Made by a program: the position numbers and the translations under genes. Below the pieces are notes generated by a model. It was not told where the DNA came from. It did no database searches and saw only the letters and a list, made by a program, of their open reading frames with translations. Shown here piece after piece: positions 17,395 through 26,734 of a stretch of DNA of 64,000 nucleotides. Position 1 is the stretch's first letter, and the number at the start of each line of letters is the position of its first letter. Origin of the DNA: Halodesulfovibrio marinisediminis DSM 17456 (GTDB taxonomy: Bacteria > Desulfobacterota > Desulfovibrionia > Desulfovibrionales > Desulfovibrionaceae); the NCBI RefSeq assembly GCF_900129975.1, contig NZ_FSRG01000006.1, positions 578,299 through 642,298 on the forward strand. The letters are read 5' to 3'.

Positions 17395-18420
17395 ATGAAA
17401 CGTTTTGCAGCACTTATGCTATGTTTTGCAGCTGCCCTTGGTCTTACCGCATGTTCCGGCGGCGAAGAGCAACCAGCAAGCAAGAAAGACGAAAAAGTTG
17501 TTCTCAAACTCGCAACCCAGCATCCAATTGAGCATATGGCTCAAAAATCTGCTGAACGCATTAAAGCTCGCATTGAAAAAGAAACAAACGGCCGCATCGA
17601 AATTAAAATTTACCCAGCTAACCAGCTTGGTGATGCTAGCCAGTTGTATGAAGAAGTTATCCGCGGTTCTATCGACATCGCGCACATCACCGTACCGGAC
17701 CAGTTTGACGCTCGTCTCGGTGTTGGCTTCCTTCCATATATTGCACGTGACTACGAACAGGCTCGTAAGGTTTACGATAAAAACGCCTTCCTTCCAAAAG
17801 AAATGGCAAAAATGCACGACGCTCTTGGCGTTAAATTCCTCGGCTACTACGGTGAAGGTTTCATCGGCGTAGGTACTGTTAAGCCGCTTGAAAACGCTAA
17901 CGAACCTGGCAAAGAAAAAGGCTTCATGATCCGTGTACCAGGTCTTGATGTATTTAAATTCGGCGCAGAAGAACTCGGCTTCCGTACTTCTTCCCTACCT
18001 TACACAGATGTTTACTCCGCATTGCAGACCGGTGTTGTTGACGGTTGGCTCGGTGGTCCTCCAAACCTGAACTACCTCGGCTTCCGCGACGTAATTAAGT
18101 ACTACTACCAGTACAACGTTAACTTCGAGTCTACCCAGTACGTAATGAACAAGAAGACTTTCGAAGGCATGTCTGCTGAAGATCAGAAAATTGTTGAATC
18201 CGCATTCAGCGACGAGTCCCAGAACTCCTTCCTCATGGCTGAAAGCGAAGACGAAATGTACCGTAAAAAGCTTGCTGAAGCAGGCATTGAAGTAATTATG
18301 TTTACCACTCAGGAACTCGAACAGATGGCAGACTATGTACGTGCAAAAGCATGGCCTCGCCTTGAACAAAACCTCACTCCTGAGCTGCTCAACGGTATTA
18401 AAGCCTCTTACAACGAATAA
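17395..18420 (+). CDS. TRAP transporter substrate-binding protein (DctP/TAXI superfamily, DctP type)
   Basis: This 341-residue secreted binding protein has an N-terminal signal MKRFAALMLCFAAALGLTAC with a lipobox (LTAC, Cys20), so it is probably tethered to the membrane, unlike many free TRAP binding proteins. DctP hallmarks include KIYPANQLGDASQLYEEV and GFMIRVPG with the conserved Arg that grips the ligand carboxylate, plus DVYSALQTGVVDGW. AGGAG precedes the ATG by 8 bases. It heads the operon with the two membrane subunits and serine dehydratase, so an amino or hydroxy acid close to serine is the likely ligand (inference). Confidence 0.92.
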   Translation: MKRFAALMLCFAAALGLTACSGGEEQPASKKDEKVVLKLATQHPIEHMAQKSAERIKARIEKETNGRIEIKIYPANQLGDASQLYEEVIRGSIDIAHITVPDQFDARLGVGFLPYIARDYEQARKVYDKNAFLPKEMAKMHDALGVKFLGYYGEGFIGVGTVKPLENANEPGKEKGFMIRVPGLDVFKFGAEELGFRTSSLPYTDVYSALQTGVVDGWLGGPPNLNYLGFRDVIKYYYQYNVNFESTQYVMNKKTFEGMSAEDQKIVESAFSDESQNSFLMAESEDEMYRKKLAEAGIEVIMFTTQELEQMADYVRAKAWPRLEQNLTPELLNGIKASYNE

Positions 18421-18444
18421 GAGCAAACCAGTTCTAAACCTACA

Positions 18445-18470
18445 CGGCGGTGCGGAATTCCGCACCGCCG
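18445..18470 (+). other. Perfect 26-base palindrome between binding-protein and membrane-subunit genes
   Basis: CGGCGGTGCGGAA is followed directly by its exact reverse complement. The RNA hairpin has no U-run and sits 24 bases after the stop of the binding-protein gene. It probably protects the upstream message from 3' decay, favouring binding-protein over membrane-subunit synthesis. Confidence 0.6.
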
Positions 18471-18500
18471 ACTTCCTGAGTTGCTCAAGGGATACTTACT

Positions 18501-19034
18501 ATGACTAAATCACTGCTAAATGCTCTTAGCATTCCATGGATTGGGCTTGGCCTTTTCCAAAAATTCGTAATGGCAAGCACCAGCATCATTATTGTTGCTA
18601 TGATCTGCTATACCATTGTGATCCGCTATGTCTTCGGCTCTGACTTTTACGGTTCAGAAGAACTTATCTCTATGCTTGCCTTCTGGCTCTATTTTATGGG
18701 TGCCGCACAGGGAAGCCGTGAAAAAAGCCAAATTTCAGCAGACCTGCTCTCCTGCTACATTAGAAATGATTTTATAAGAGGCGCTGTTCTTCTTTTAAAA
18801 GATGCCATTACCTGTGGTATCTGCCTTCTCTTTACCTACTGGGCGCTGCAATTTGTTGCATGGGCTTTTGTCATGCATCCAAAGTCCCCTGTATTCCGTC
18901 TGCCAATGCTTATTCCACAATCCGCAGTCGGTCTGGGCTTTGTTCTCATGTCTTTGTACCACGTAGTATACTTTGTACAGGACCTTATCGCTTTCATTAA
19001 AGGCGAAAGATTCGGCTGCACGGGGGATTTTTAA
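18501..19034 (+). CDS. TRAP transporter small membrane subunit (DctQ-like)
   Basis: This 177-residue protein has four predicted membrane segments (about 20-45, 55-75, 95-118 and 135-160). The motif SEELISMLAFWLYFMGAAQGSREKSQI is characteristic of DctQ subunits. It partners the large permease encoded directly after it; the stop codon TAA is followed at once by the next ATG, so translation is coupled. It stabilises and helps couple the sodium-driven permease. The length is normal for the family. Confidence 0.92.
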   Translation: MTKSLLNALSIPWIGLGLFQKFVMASTSIIIVAMICYTIVIRYVFGSDFYGSEELISMLAFWLYFMGAAQGSREKSQISADLLSCYIRNDFIRGAVLLLKDAITCGICLLFTYWALQFVAWAFVMHPKSPVFRLPMLIPQSAVGLGFVLMSLYHVVYFVQDLIAFIKGERFGCTGDF

Positions 19035-20336
19035 ATGTCTATAACTATCGCAATTGCAATCGGTATTCTGGTATTCACACTGTTCATTGGTGTACCAATT
19101 CCGTTTGCGTTCTTCAGCTCTGCTGCGTTCTTAATTTTTCAGGGTGGCTACGATCCTAGCTTCCTACTGCCATACGGCTTTGCTAAAATGAACTCTGTTG
19201 TTCTTCTCACTATTCCGCTCTTCATTATGGCGGGTGGTGTAATGGACAAAGGGGGCATCGGTGACAAACTAATCGATGTTGTTGACGTTATTGCCGGTCG
19301 CATCCGCGGTGGGCTTGGCGTAGTATGTGTTATTACATGTGCTATCTTCGGTGCAGTATCCGGTTCTTCTTCCGCAACCGTATCCTGTATCGGTTCCATC
19401 ATGATGCCTAAGCTCAAACGTGCAGGCTACCCTACCGGACATGCTGCGGCGCTCCTCGCAAGCTCCGGCGTACTTGGTATCCTTATCCCACCATCTATGC
19501 TTATGATTCTCTATGCATGGATGGGTAACCAGTCCGTACTTGCTTGCTTCCTCGCAGCATTTGTTCCGGGTGTTATCCTTACAACCTTGCTCAGCCTTGT
19601 TAACCTGTACTTGCTGCGCAACAACAAAAACATTCAAGTTGCTGACCACGGCGACCTTGCCACTACCGGCAAACTTTTTATTAAAAAAGGTGCAAAAGCA
19701 TCTCCTGCTCTTATGATGCCTGTAATTATCCTCGGCGGTATTTACGGCGGTATCATGACCCCTACAGAAGCAGCTGCTGCTGCGGTTCTGTACGCGATTC
19801 CAGTTGCACTCTTCGTATACCGTGGCCTTAAAGCTCGTGACCTGATGAAGACTCTCATTGAGTCCGCAACTACTACAGGTGTTATTATGGCTATGACCTT
19901 CGCGGTTATGATCCTTTCCCGCCTGTACATTATGGAAGATCTTCCAACTCAGGTAATGGATGTTTTAACTTCCGTATCCGAAAACAAGTATGTCATCCTT
20001 ATGATGATCAACGTATTCATGCTCATCATGGGTATGCTTATGGACGACGTTTCCGGTGTACTTCTGGGCACACCGCTATTGCTGCCACTAGTAACACAAC
20101 TTGGTGTTGATCCTATTCACTTTGCAGCTATCATGGGTGTTAACCTCGGTATGGGTAACGTTACCCCGCCAACTGCGCCACTGCTCTACCTTTCCGGTCG
20201 AATCTCCGGTGCACGTGTAAACACCATGCTCAAACCGACCATCATTCTCATTCTTTTTGCATGGCTGCCAACACTGCTTATTACAACTTATATTCCTGAA
20301 GTATCCCTCTGGCTCGTTAATCTGGCCATGAATTAA
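19035..20336 (+). CDS. TRAP transporter large permease (DctM-like)
   Basis: This 433-residue permease is rich in hydrophobic helices throughout and has the usual DctM length. Family motifs include IPLFIMAGGVMDKGGIGDKLIDVV, GAVSGSSSATVSCIGSIMMPKL, SSGVLGILIPPSMLMILY and MGVNLGMGNVTPPTAPLLYL. It would import the substrate using a sodium gradient. No base separates it from the DctQ stop, and serine dehydratase begins 14 bases downstream. Confidence 0.95.
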   Translation: MSITIAIAIGILVFTLFIGVPIPFAFFSSAAFLIFQGGYDPSFLLPYGFAKMNSVVLLTIPLFIMAGGVMDKGGIGDKLIDVVDVIAGRIRGGLGVVCVITCAIFGAVSGSSSATVSCIGSIMMPKLKRAGYPTGHAAALLASSGVLGILIPPSMLMILYAWMGNQSVLACFLAAFVPGVILTTLLSLVNLYLLRNNKNIQVADHGDLATTGKLFIKKGAKASPALMMPVIILGGIYGGIMTPTEAAAAAVLYAIPVALFVYRGLKARDLMKTLIESATTTGVIMAMTFAVMILSRLYIMEDLPTQVMDVLTSVSENKYVILMMINVFMLIMGMLMDDVSGVLLGTPLLLPLVTQLGVDPIHFAAIMGVNLGMGNVTPPTAPLLYLSGRISGARVNTMLKPTIILILFAWLPTLLITTYIPEVSLWLVNLAMN

Positions 20337-20350
20337 GGAGAGTAATCCTC

Positions 20351-21589
20351 ATGCAGAGCATAAAAGAACTCTACCGAATTGGTCTTGGTCCTTCCTCATC
20401 ACACACAATGGGACCAAAGTTTGCCGCAGAGCGTTTTCTCGCTGCACATCCCAATGCTGCAAGCTACCGAGTCCACCTGTTTGAAAGCATGGGTGCCACA
20501 GGTAAAGGGCACCTTACAGACTGGGCAATCCTTCAGGTTCTCGGTGAGGAACGGACAGAGATCGTATGGCGTCCGGACGACAAACTTCCAGACCATCCGA
20601 ACGGAATGATCTTTGAAGCTCTGGATACAGACGGTAATGTAACAGCAGACTACACCGTCTACTCTGTAGGTGGTGGAGCGTTACGCGAATCAGGAAAAGA
20701 AGATGAAGCCACGGAAGCAGTTTATGACCTAACCACCATGGCTGACATCATGAAGTATTGTTCTGACAAGGGTCTTACATACTGGGAATACGTTGAGCAA
20801 CGAGAAGGGAAAGACATCTGGGATTTCCTGAAAGAAATCTGGAAAGTCATGTCCTCTGCTATTGAAAATGGGCTCACCAATCAGGGCGTACTCCCTGGTT
20901 CCATCGGACTACGACGTCAAGCATGGAACTACTATAAGAAAAGCAAACTTGCCGGAAAAGAACTCCAGCATACAGGGCTTGTAACAGCATATGCGCTTGC
21001 TGTGTCTGAAGAAAACGCCGGTGGTGGAACAATTGTTACAGCACCGACATGTGGCTCCTGCGGCATTGTACCAGCAGTCCTGCGCTACATTAAGGAAAAG
21101 CATGATTCAACAGAAAAAGACATCCTGCGTGCACTTGCAACAGCTGGCCTTTTTGGCAACGTCATCAAGCACAACGGCTCCATTTCCGGTGCCGAGGTTG
21201 GCTGTCAGGGCGAAGTAGGTTCAGCCTGTTCCATGGCGGCAGCAGCTGCTACACAGCTACTGGGTGGCTCAATCAAGCAAATTGAGTACGCTGCTGAAAT
21301 GGGGCTTGAACATCACCTCGGTCTGACCTGCGACCCTGTTGACGGACTGGTTCAGATTCCTTGCATTGAACGTAACGCATGCGCTGCAACACGTGCTCTT
21401 TCTCTCGCGGAAATGACGCTCTTCTCAGACGGTACCCATCATATTCCGTTTGATGAAGTGGTGGCAGTCATGACCCAAACAGGCCATGACCTCCCAAGCC
21501 TCTACCGCGAAACATCTACAGGAGGTCTTGCCGTAGCTTACGCAGACAGAAAGTCATCACCGTGCAAAGACTGCCCAGGCTGCAGTTAG
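20351..21589 (+). CDS. sdaA: L-serine ammonia-lyase, iron-sulfur type
   Basis: This 412-residue single-chain enzyme converts L-serine to pyruvate and ammonia with a [4Fe-4S] cluster. The beta-like N-terminus has IGLGPSSSHTMGP. The catalytic region carries TAPTCGSCGIVPAVL, NGSISGAEVGCQGEVGSACSM and CDPVDGLVQIPCIERN, including the conserved Cys ligands. It ends in a Cys-rich tail, CKDCPGC. AGGAG lies upstream of the ATG. It is last in the TRAP operon, tying transport to carbon and nitrogen use from serine. Enzyme family certain; strict serine specificity inferred from motifs. Confidence 0.94.
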   Translation: MQSIKELYRIGLGPSSSHTMGPKFAAERFLAAHPNAASYRVHLFESMGATGKGHLTDWAILQVLGEERTEIVWRPDDKLPDHPNGMIFEALDTDGNVTADYTVYSVGGGALRESGKEDEATEAVYDLTTMADIMKYCSDKGLTYWEYVEQREGKDIWDFLKEIWKVMSSAIENGLTNQGVLPGSIGLRRQAWNYYKKSKLAGKELQHTGLVTAYALAVSEENAGGGTIVTAPTCGSCGIVPAVLRYIKEKHDSTEKDILRALATAGLFGNVIKHNGSISGAEVGCQGEVGSACSMAAAAATQLLGGSIKQIEYAAEMGLEHHLGLTCDPVDGLVQIPCIERNACAATRALSLAEMTLFSDGTHHIPFDEVVAVMTQTGHDLPSLYRETSTGGLAVAYADRKSSPCKDCPGCS

Positions 21590-21612
21590 AACTAGCCCAC
21601 CTTCTTATATTT

Positions 21613-21696
21613 GCAGATTGGCGGTACCAGTATAACACCTGTCCGTAAGTGTTCATCGCTACGGACAAACTGGACACCGTGAGAGCAACAATCTGC
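21613..21696 (+). ncRNA. Candidate structured RNA in sdaA 3' region
   Basis: Four nested helices form one long imperfect hairpin: GCAGATTG/CAATCTGC, CGGT/ACCG, CCAGT/ACTGG and TGTCCGTA/TACGGACA (21640-21647 with 21660-21667). It begins 24 bases after the serine dehydratase stop and is followed by a terminator-like hairpin. It matches no RNA family I recognise; a 3'UTR-derived small RNA or decay-blocking structure is possible. Confidence 0.4.
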
Positions 21697-21719
21697 TTGC
21701 CTAAGGCATATAGAGCACC

Positions 21720-21761
21720 GTAAAGGCGCCATCGGTATCATCCCTCCGATGGCGCCTTTAC
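21720..21761 (+). terminator. Strong hairpin, probable terminator of TRAP-sdaA operon
   Basis: Exact 16-bp stem GTAAAGGCGCCATCGG/CCGATGGCGCCTTTAC with a 10-base loop. Only a weak U-run follows (GTTTATT). Confidence 0.6.
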
Positions 21762-21866
21762 ACGTTTATTGAACCTATAATTCTCAAATATAATGATAAG
21801 AAAACTGGCAATAAAACTTTGCCTTCTTAGTTCCGACAATTAGTACACAGGCTCTTAAACACGAAT

Positions 21867-21892
21867 GAGACCGGTGATGGTGCACCGGTCTC
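21867..21892. other. Perfect 10-bp hairpin of unknown role
   Basis: GAGACCGGTG and CACCGGTCTC flank ATGGTG. It lies in the gene-free stretch downstream of serine dehydratase, with no U-run. Confidence 0.4.
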
Positions 21893-22364
21893 CCCCATTG
21901 GCTCACTCTACGTTGCGAGAAGAGTTAGCTTTCAGCCCCTTGCATGGGCATGAATTGGTATCAACGTAAGCCTGTTGAGCTTACATTAAGATCATTCGTG
22001 TAGCCTTTTTATGCAATTCGGCATTGTCATCTATTCCTGCTAAAAAACAGTGAATCTCTCACTGCATTAGTACCACTCTACAGTGAAACTGCCGAACCAA
22101 GGCAAACAAATTTGTTAAAAAAATATGTAAGAACTAAAATGAAATACTATTTTTCTTCAAAAATGTTATTTTTGCTGCAATTCCTGTTTAGCCTTATCCT
22201 TTTAGAATAGTCAACACCCACAAACGTCTTCTTTATTCAAAAAGCAGGCATAACTTTACTTAAAAACATCAAACAGCAGTATTAACACCTTGGTTAATCT
22301 TCACTTTCCCCCCAAAGCGACTGCTTGTATTTTTTTAACCTTTTTGTAATTTTTTTATAACACA

Positions 22365-22402
22365 CAAAAAAAGCCCACCTTTCAGTGGGCTTTTCTTTTT
22401 TT
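22365..22402. terminator. Bidirectional terminator upstream of carbonic anhydrase 3' end
   Basis: AAGCCCAC/GTGGGCTT stem with A-run on the left and T-run on the right. It can end the minus-strand carbonic anhydrase transcript. Confidence 0.85.
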
Positions 22403-22455
22403 CTGGCAACCTAATGGCATCACTGTTCGCTGCTACGAACAATTGTATTGTCTGT

Positions 22456-23208
22456 TTATTCGTTTTCTAATTCAAGCTGGACACTGGCATACACATTGGA
22501 GACATTCTTTTCATCAAGCCAACGCACAACACCTGTCTCCACGTCATACATTCCACCAATGATTTTTACACCACCGTTGGCGTACTTATCACGGACGAGC
22601 TTACTTTTCATAAACAAATCATGCAGTCCCTGCCAGATGTTCTGCTCAACAGAAGCATCAAGGACACTCTGACCATTCAAGTCTTCTTCTCTATTAAGAA
22701 CGTTCAGAACAGCAGGTCTGATTTTTGCAATTATTGCGTTAATACTAGGGGTTAGCTCATCAGCTTTTCCATACAACTTATCAATTGTTGTTTGCACTGC
22801 ACCACATTTCGTATGCCCAAGGAATACCAACAGTGGAGTCGCTACGACTCCTACGCCATATTCTATTGAACCTGCTTGATCGACACCGATGACGTTACCG
22901 GCAGTACGGACAACAAAAGCATCCATTATTCCGACATCAAATATACGTTCAACAGGCATACGGGAGTCTGAACAGGCAACAAAAGTCGCAATTGCATGGT
23001 AGGTCTGATCGAGCGCCTTTGCCATAATTGTCTGCTCATAGCTCGAGCGTGGGTGTCCCGATTCGTTTGCAACGAATCGCTGATTCCCCTCTTGCAAGGC
23101 CTTGAGCGCGCTTTCTGGAGTTCTATCGCGCATATTCGCCCTCGCTTCATTTATTGTGAAACACATTAAACAACAACCTGCCAATATATAGCACAATGTT
23201 TTTTGCAT
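22456..23208 (-). CDS. Beta-class carbonic anhydrase, exported
   Basis: This 250-residue zinc enzyme interconverts CO2 and bicarbonate. Zinc and catalytic residues are present: CSDSRMP (Cys79, Asp81, Arg83) and HTKCGA (His132, Cys135). A signal peptide of about 24 residues ends in EARA, placing it in the periplasm, which is less common than cytoplasmic for this class. It begins with a helix (TPESALKALQEGNQRFV) typical of the family. It is monocistronic with its own terminator. In a CO2-producing or CO2-using anaerobe it may aid bicarbonate handling at the cell surface (inference). Confidence 0.92.
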   Translation of the reverse strand: MQKTLCYILAGCCLMCFTINEARANMRDRTPESALKALQEGNQRFVANESGHPRSSYEQTIMAKALDQTYHAIATFVACSDSRMPVERIFDVGIMDAFVVRTAGNVIGVDQAGSIEYGVGVVATPLLVFLGHTKCGAVQTTIDKLYGKADELTPSINAIIAKIRPAVLNVLNREEDLNGQSVLDASVEQNIWQGLHDLFMKSKLVRDKYANGGVKIIGGMYDVETGVVRWLDEKNVSNVYASVQLELENE

Positions 23209-23385
23209 ACAGCCCTCTTGCGGTTATCACAGCATGACAAACTAACTCCAACCCTCTTCCTCAGGAGCCAGAATGCCTGTTGTCCACAAGTCTTAGTATG
23301 CAAAAGTCCGTAGTGATACCCTTATGATTAATAGTACGCAACCACCAACTACTCATTTGGCTAATGGGTTGTATGCCACAGGACA

Positions 23386-23418
23386 TAAAAAAAGCGTCCT
23401 TCACGTGAAGGACGCTTT
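23386..23418 (-). terminator. Terminator after lptD
   Basis: AAGCGTCCTTCAC pairs with GTGAAGGACGCTT; the minus strand then has seven T residues. It lies 16 bases after the lptD stop. Confidence 0.92.
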
Positions 23419-23433
23419 ACTAAGCTTCTCTAC

Positions 23434-25767
23434 TTAGAAAGTGAGCCCCGGTAATTCGAGGTACACCTTATAACTATCATCAAACGGTGTAAACTTTGCT
23501 TTGAAGATCAACCTAAAACATTGATGATCATAAATCAAAGAATAACTTTGCTCATAAGTCTCTTTTTTCTCAAAATCATACTCGTAGTAGGCTGCAAGCT
23601 TAATTGGAGCAAAAAAGTCTACTGTAAGACTATTCTTCCAAACATTAAGATCAGTTAAGCCTGTTCCAGCAAAATCTTTATTTTTATCAAGATTACTTCT
23701 GAAATCCACACCGGTTGAAAATACGCCATATTTAGGTGCGGTCAAAGTTAACGTATGGTCATGACGATTAATCTGGTGGTCATAATATGAGAAGAAGGTA
23801 CGAGAAGAAAATGAAACATATTTCCAAGGATAGAAGCGCAGTTCTCCCTCCAAATCGCTCCAAGGACGGCGTTCATATTTTTTCTTTTCTATCAGCTTAT
23901 CTTCGTCACGTTTTGCTTCTTCAAAGTCATAAGACTGAAGCATTCGGAACCAAAGTAACTCACCATATAAAGCCTTAAGAGATGGATCGATGCCCTTTTC
24001 TTCATTGCCAGCAAGCACAACTGCTTGCTTTTTGGTAAGAATATTTACCAAAGAAACAGTTAACTCGTCTTCATTACCCAAACGATCTACATAATCGTAA
24101 TAAGGAGTATCGCTTAAGTTACTTCCAGAAACATGACGATACTCAAAACGTGGCTGAACAGCATGTTTAATACCTAGAAGTTCTGTCTCACCAACGTTTT
24201 CCTTAGTCGCAACCAATGTAGGCTCATAGTTGTATACTCGAGCTAGCTCTGTATAACCGGAAACGCCAAATTTGAAGAGCGTACGGGAATCTCTACTATC
24301 ATCACCGGTTGCACCAGGTAACGGATCGCGATTTGTATTATACCATACCTGCTGCATTCCAACTTCAGGAGTAATTGTACCGTAAGAAGTAACCATAGGA
24401 AGACCGAGCATTGGCATAATATCAGTACGGTTACCATCGGTACCTTCCCGACGAGCAAACAACACAGACTGAAAGTCTGTTGCAAGGGTAAATGGCACCT
24501 GCTCTAAGCCCGGAATTCTGTTTTTAAACAAGTATGCATCAAATTCTGGTAAACGCTGAAGCGTAGTATCGGTTGAGTGCTTTTGATTACCATGCCCCAA
24601 TTTACTATTCTGGTTATACTCACCGACAAGAGCAGTACCAAAACGGTTCCAATCACGGGTAAGAATTGCACGAGATGTACGAATAGGATCACTAATACTA
24701 TTTAAAGAGCGACCAAAACGACTTTCCAACGCTCCCTGAGAATCATCAAAGCCAGCAGTCATTGGATTAAACTCTCTCAACAAATCCTGATCTGATGCGT
24801 AATCAATATCGGCCTTAAATTTCCATTTAGGATCAGGGAGCTCGCCGTTAAACATACCACGAACCCAGTAGCGGTTTTCATTTGTGCGCAACAACCCGTC
24901 GTAACCAAAGTCTTTAGACTCAGCTATAGTATCTACTGTTTTTGCATCATTAATCCAGTCCGCACGAACCCATAACTGGTTCTCACTGGAGGTACGGGAA
25001 CGGTATTCAATCCCCGGCATAAATCCACGTTTACTCATATACTGAGGGTAGAACGTCATATCACGTTCCTGATCAATGGCCCAGTAATATGGCTCCGTTA
25101 CCCAGAACCCCAGACGAGTAGTGCTACCAAAGTCAGGACGGAGAAAGCCTGATTCACGTCGGGTCTTTACAGGAAGAACAAAGTAAGGAACCCCGAACAC
25201 AGGGACGTCCTTAATTTCGACATCTGCACCATGAATAACCGCATAGCCTTCAAGCTCAAGGGTCGCATTGGAGGTTTCCAAAGACCAAGCAGGTCTTTCA
25301 CCATCACAAACAGTTATCTTAGCATTATTAAATGTATATGAATCGCCCCAGTTCTTCTGAATACGCTCGCCGGTAAAATATACATGAGGTCCTGCCATGA
25401 AGACTTTACCATTCTTCAACCAGCCTGTCTTTTTACCCAGATCAAACTCAGCGTTTTCCGCGCTCAGGTTGTCATTATTCATGAACACTTCAACATTACC
25501 AGATAAGTACACCCAGTTTGTCGCGGCGTAGTACCGGGCAAAGTCAGCTTTCAGGTAATCCTTACCTTGTCTAAGAACAACGTCCCCTTCAGCTTCAATG
25601 ACTTCGGCGTCATTAAGCGTGGATACCTTCTGAGCGGATAACTGCCATTCAACAGCTTCCTGATCTTCATTTGTCGCTGTAAGCGTTGCACTCTCGGCTG
25701 TGACAGCCAACATTGTGAAAGTACATACAAAAAAGACTACAACAGCTTTGCGAAGCGATATTAACAT
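23434..25767 (-). CDS. lptD: LPS-assembly protein, outer-membrane
   Basis: This 777-residue protein inserts lipopolysaccharide into the outer leaflet. It has a signal peptide (first ~27 residues), an OstA-type N-terminal domain (about 40-180; VIEAEGDVVLRQGKDYLKADFARYY, WVYLSGNVEVFMNNDNLSAENAEF), then the large C-terminal beta-barrel with GVPYFVLPVKTRRESGFLRPDFGSTTRLGF. The C-terminus ends in an aromatic-type residue (LPGLTF), expected for Bam-dependent barrels. Only one early Cys-containing motif (ITVCDG) is evident, so the disulfide pattern differs from E. coli. It is divergent from the ribosomal-protein operon. Confidence 0.93.
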   Translation of the reverse strand: MLISLRKAVVVFFVCTFTMLAVTAESATLTATNEDQEAVEWQLSAQKVSTLNDAEVIEAEGDVVLRQGKDYLKADFARYYAATNWVYLSGNVEVFMNNDNLSAENAEFDLGKKTGWLKNGKVFMAGPHVYFTGERIQKNWGDSYTFNNAKITVCDGERPAWSLETSNATLELEGYAVIHGADVEIKDVPVFGVPYFVLPVKTRRESGFLRPDFGSTTRLGFWVTEPYYWAIDQERDMTFYPQYMSKRGFMPGIEYRSRTSSENQLWVRADWINDAKTVDTIAESKDFGYDGLLRTNENRYWVRGMFNGELPDPKWKFKADIDYASDQDLLREFNPMTAGFDDSQGALESRFGRSLNSISDPIRTSRAILTRDWNRFGTALVGEYNQNSKLGHGNQKHSTDTTLQRLPEFDAYLFKNRIPGLEQVPFTLATDFQSVLFARREGTDGNRTDIMPMLGLPMVTSYGTITPEVGMQQVWYNTNRDPLPGATGDDSRDSRTLFKFGVSGYTELARVYNYEPTLVATKENVGETELLGIKHAVQPRFEYRHVSGSNLSDTPYYDYVDRLGNEDELTVSLVNILTKKQAVVLAGNEEKGIDPSLKALYGELLWFRMLQSYDFEEAKRDEDKLIEKKKYERRPWSDLEGELRFYPWKYVSFSSRTFFSYYDHQINRHDHTLTLTAPKYGVFSTGVDFRSNLDKNKDFAGTGLTDLNVWKNSLTVDFFAPIKLAAYYEYDFEKKETYEQSYSLIYDHQCFRLIFKAKFTPFDDSYKVYLELPGLTF

Positions 25768-26164
25768 ACATTTTTCCCAACGATTTCAGATAGAAAACTA
25801 GAACTTTTTAACAACTACTACTGAGACTATGTACAACAGCATTAACGCTATACCACAGCTTAACATGCAGGGAAAGCATATAAAATAAGCGATATCACCA
25901 TCCAAACCTTGCGTCTCACGGCCTACTACGGACTGAAAGGAAATCGGTTCAACATGACAAAACTCATAGCCCTCTTGACCAATATCTTTGTTGATAAATT
26001 AACAGACTTTCTCATGCTCATCGGGTGACAAATATAGCACCATCTGCTATCGTCTCGATCACATATTTAAGTTGACAGAAGCAATGCACTGCTTTATTAA
26101 CCCTCGTTCTGCCTTGCTCACCCTTTTGTAGATGGGCGGGCCAACAGTCCATAAGGAGATTGGA
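25768..26164. other. Divergent intergenic region between lptD and rpsF, about 400 bases
   Basis: No gene. It contains the rpsF promoter (26072-26100). The leader holds an imperfect hairpin, GCTCACCC pairing with GGGCGGGC around 26118-26142, just before the rpsF ribosome-binding site. It could serve S6/S18 autoregulation, but the conserved motif was not recognised. Confidence 0.5.
26072..26100 (+). promoter_or_regulatory. Sigma-70 promoter of rpsF operon
   Basis: TTGACA (26072-26077), 17 bases, TATTAA (26095-26100). The -35 hexamer is perfect. It is placed 64 bases upstream of the rpsF start. Confidence 0.75.
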
Positions 26165-26458
26165 ATGAGAAAATTCGAAACACTTTTGCTTCTCTCCCCA
26201 GAGTTAGCAAGTGATGCTCGCGAAGAACTGCTGAGCACTCTTACTGGTGTTATCGAGCGCGTTGAAGGCAACGTACTCGAAGCTGACCACTGGGGCATGC
26301 GTGACCTCGCATACCCAGTACAGAAATTTATGCGCGGCTACTACGTTCGTCTTGAGTTTGAAGCTCCTGGCACCGCTGTTGCCGAACTTGAGCGTATCAT
26401 CCGTATTACCGATGGTATCTTCAAGTACGTAACTGTTAAGCTTGAGGAGGCAAAATAA
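26165..26458 (+). CDS. rpsF: 30S ribosomal protein S6
   Basis: This 97-residue protein binds 16S rRNA with S18 in the small subunit platform. It starts [14 protein letters not shown] and contains [30 protein letters not shown], the core of S6. ATAAGGAGATTGGA precedes the ATG at 26165; an in-frame ATG 11 codons upstream would pass through the ribosome-binding site. First gene of the rpsF-rpsR-rplI-dnaB operon. Confidence 0.97.
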   Translation: MRKFETLLLLSPELASDAREELLSTLTGVIERVEGNVLEADHWGMRDLAYPVQKFMRGYYVRLEFEAPGTAVAELERIIRITDGIFKYVTVKLEEAK

Positions 26459-26459
26459 G

Positions 26460-26723
26460 ATGGCTTTTAAAAGACGTTTTACTCCACGCCGTAAATTCTG
26501 CCGCTTCTGTGCAGATAAAGATCTTCCGTTGAACTACAAGCGTCCGGACATCCTCCGTGACTTTATCACCGAACGTGGTAAAATCATCGCTCGTCGTATC
26601 ACCGGCACCTGTGCTTTCCACCAGCGCGCTCTCACTCGTGAGATCAAACGCTCCCGTCAGATGGCACTCCTCGTATTCACTTCCACTCACGCAAGTGAAG
26701 TGAAAAAGAAAAGCACCTTATAG
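26460..26723 (+). CDS. rpsR: 30S ribosomal protein S18
   Basis: This 87-residue basic protein partners S6. It has [31 protein letters not shown] and [21 protein letters not shown], the classical S18 core, with CxxC and further Cys residues that suggest the zinc-binding form. GAGGAGG lies 9 bases upstream of the ATG. It starts 1 base after the rpsF stop. Confidence 0.97.
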   Translation: MAFKRRFTPRRKFCRFCADKDLPLNYKRPDILRDFITERGKIIARRITGTCAFHQRALTREIKRSRQMALLVFTSTHASEVKKKSTL

Positions 26724-26734
26724 GAGGATTGGTC

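Larger units (their letters stand above)
21590..22455. other. Long gene-free stretch after serine dehydratase, 866 bases
   Basis: No gene supported. It holds a structured element (21613-21696), a GC-rich hairpin (21720-21761), another hairpin (21867-21892), GTAAGC/GCTTAC at 21966-21984, and a terminator at 22365-22402. The 22000-22360 part is AT-rich with no recognisable feature. Confidence 0.6.
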
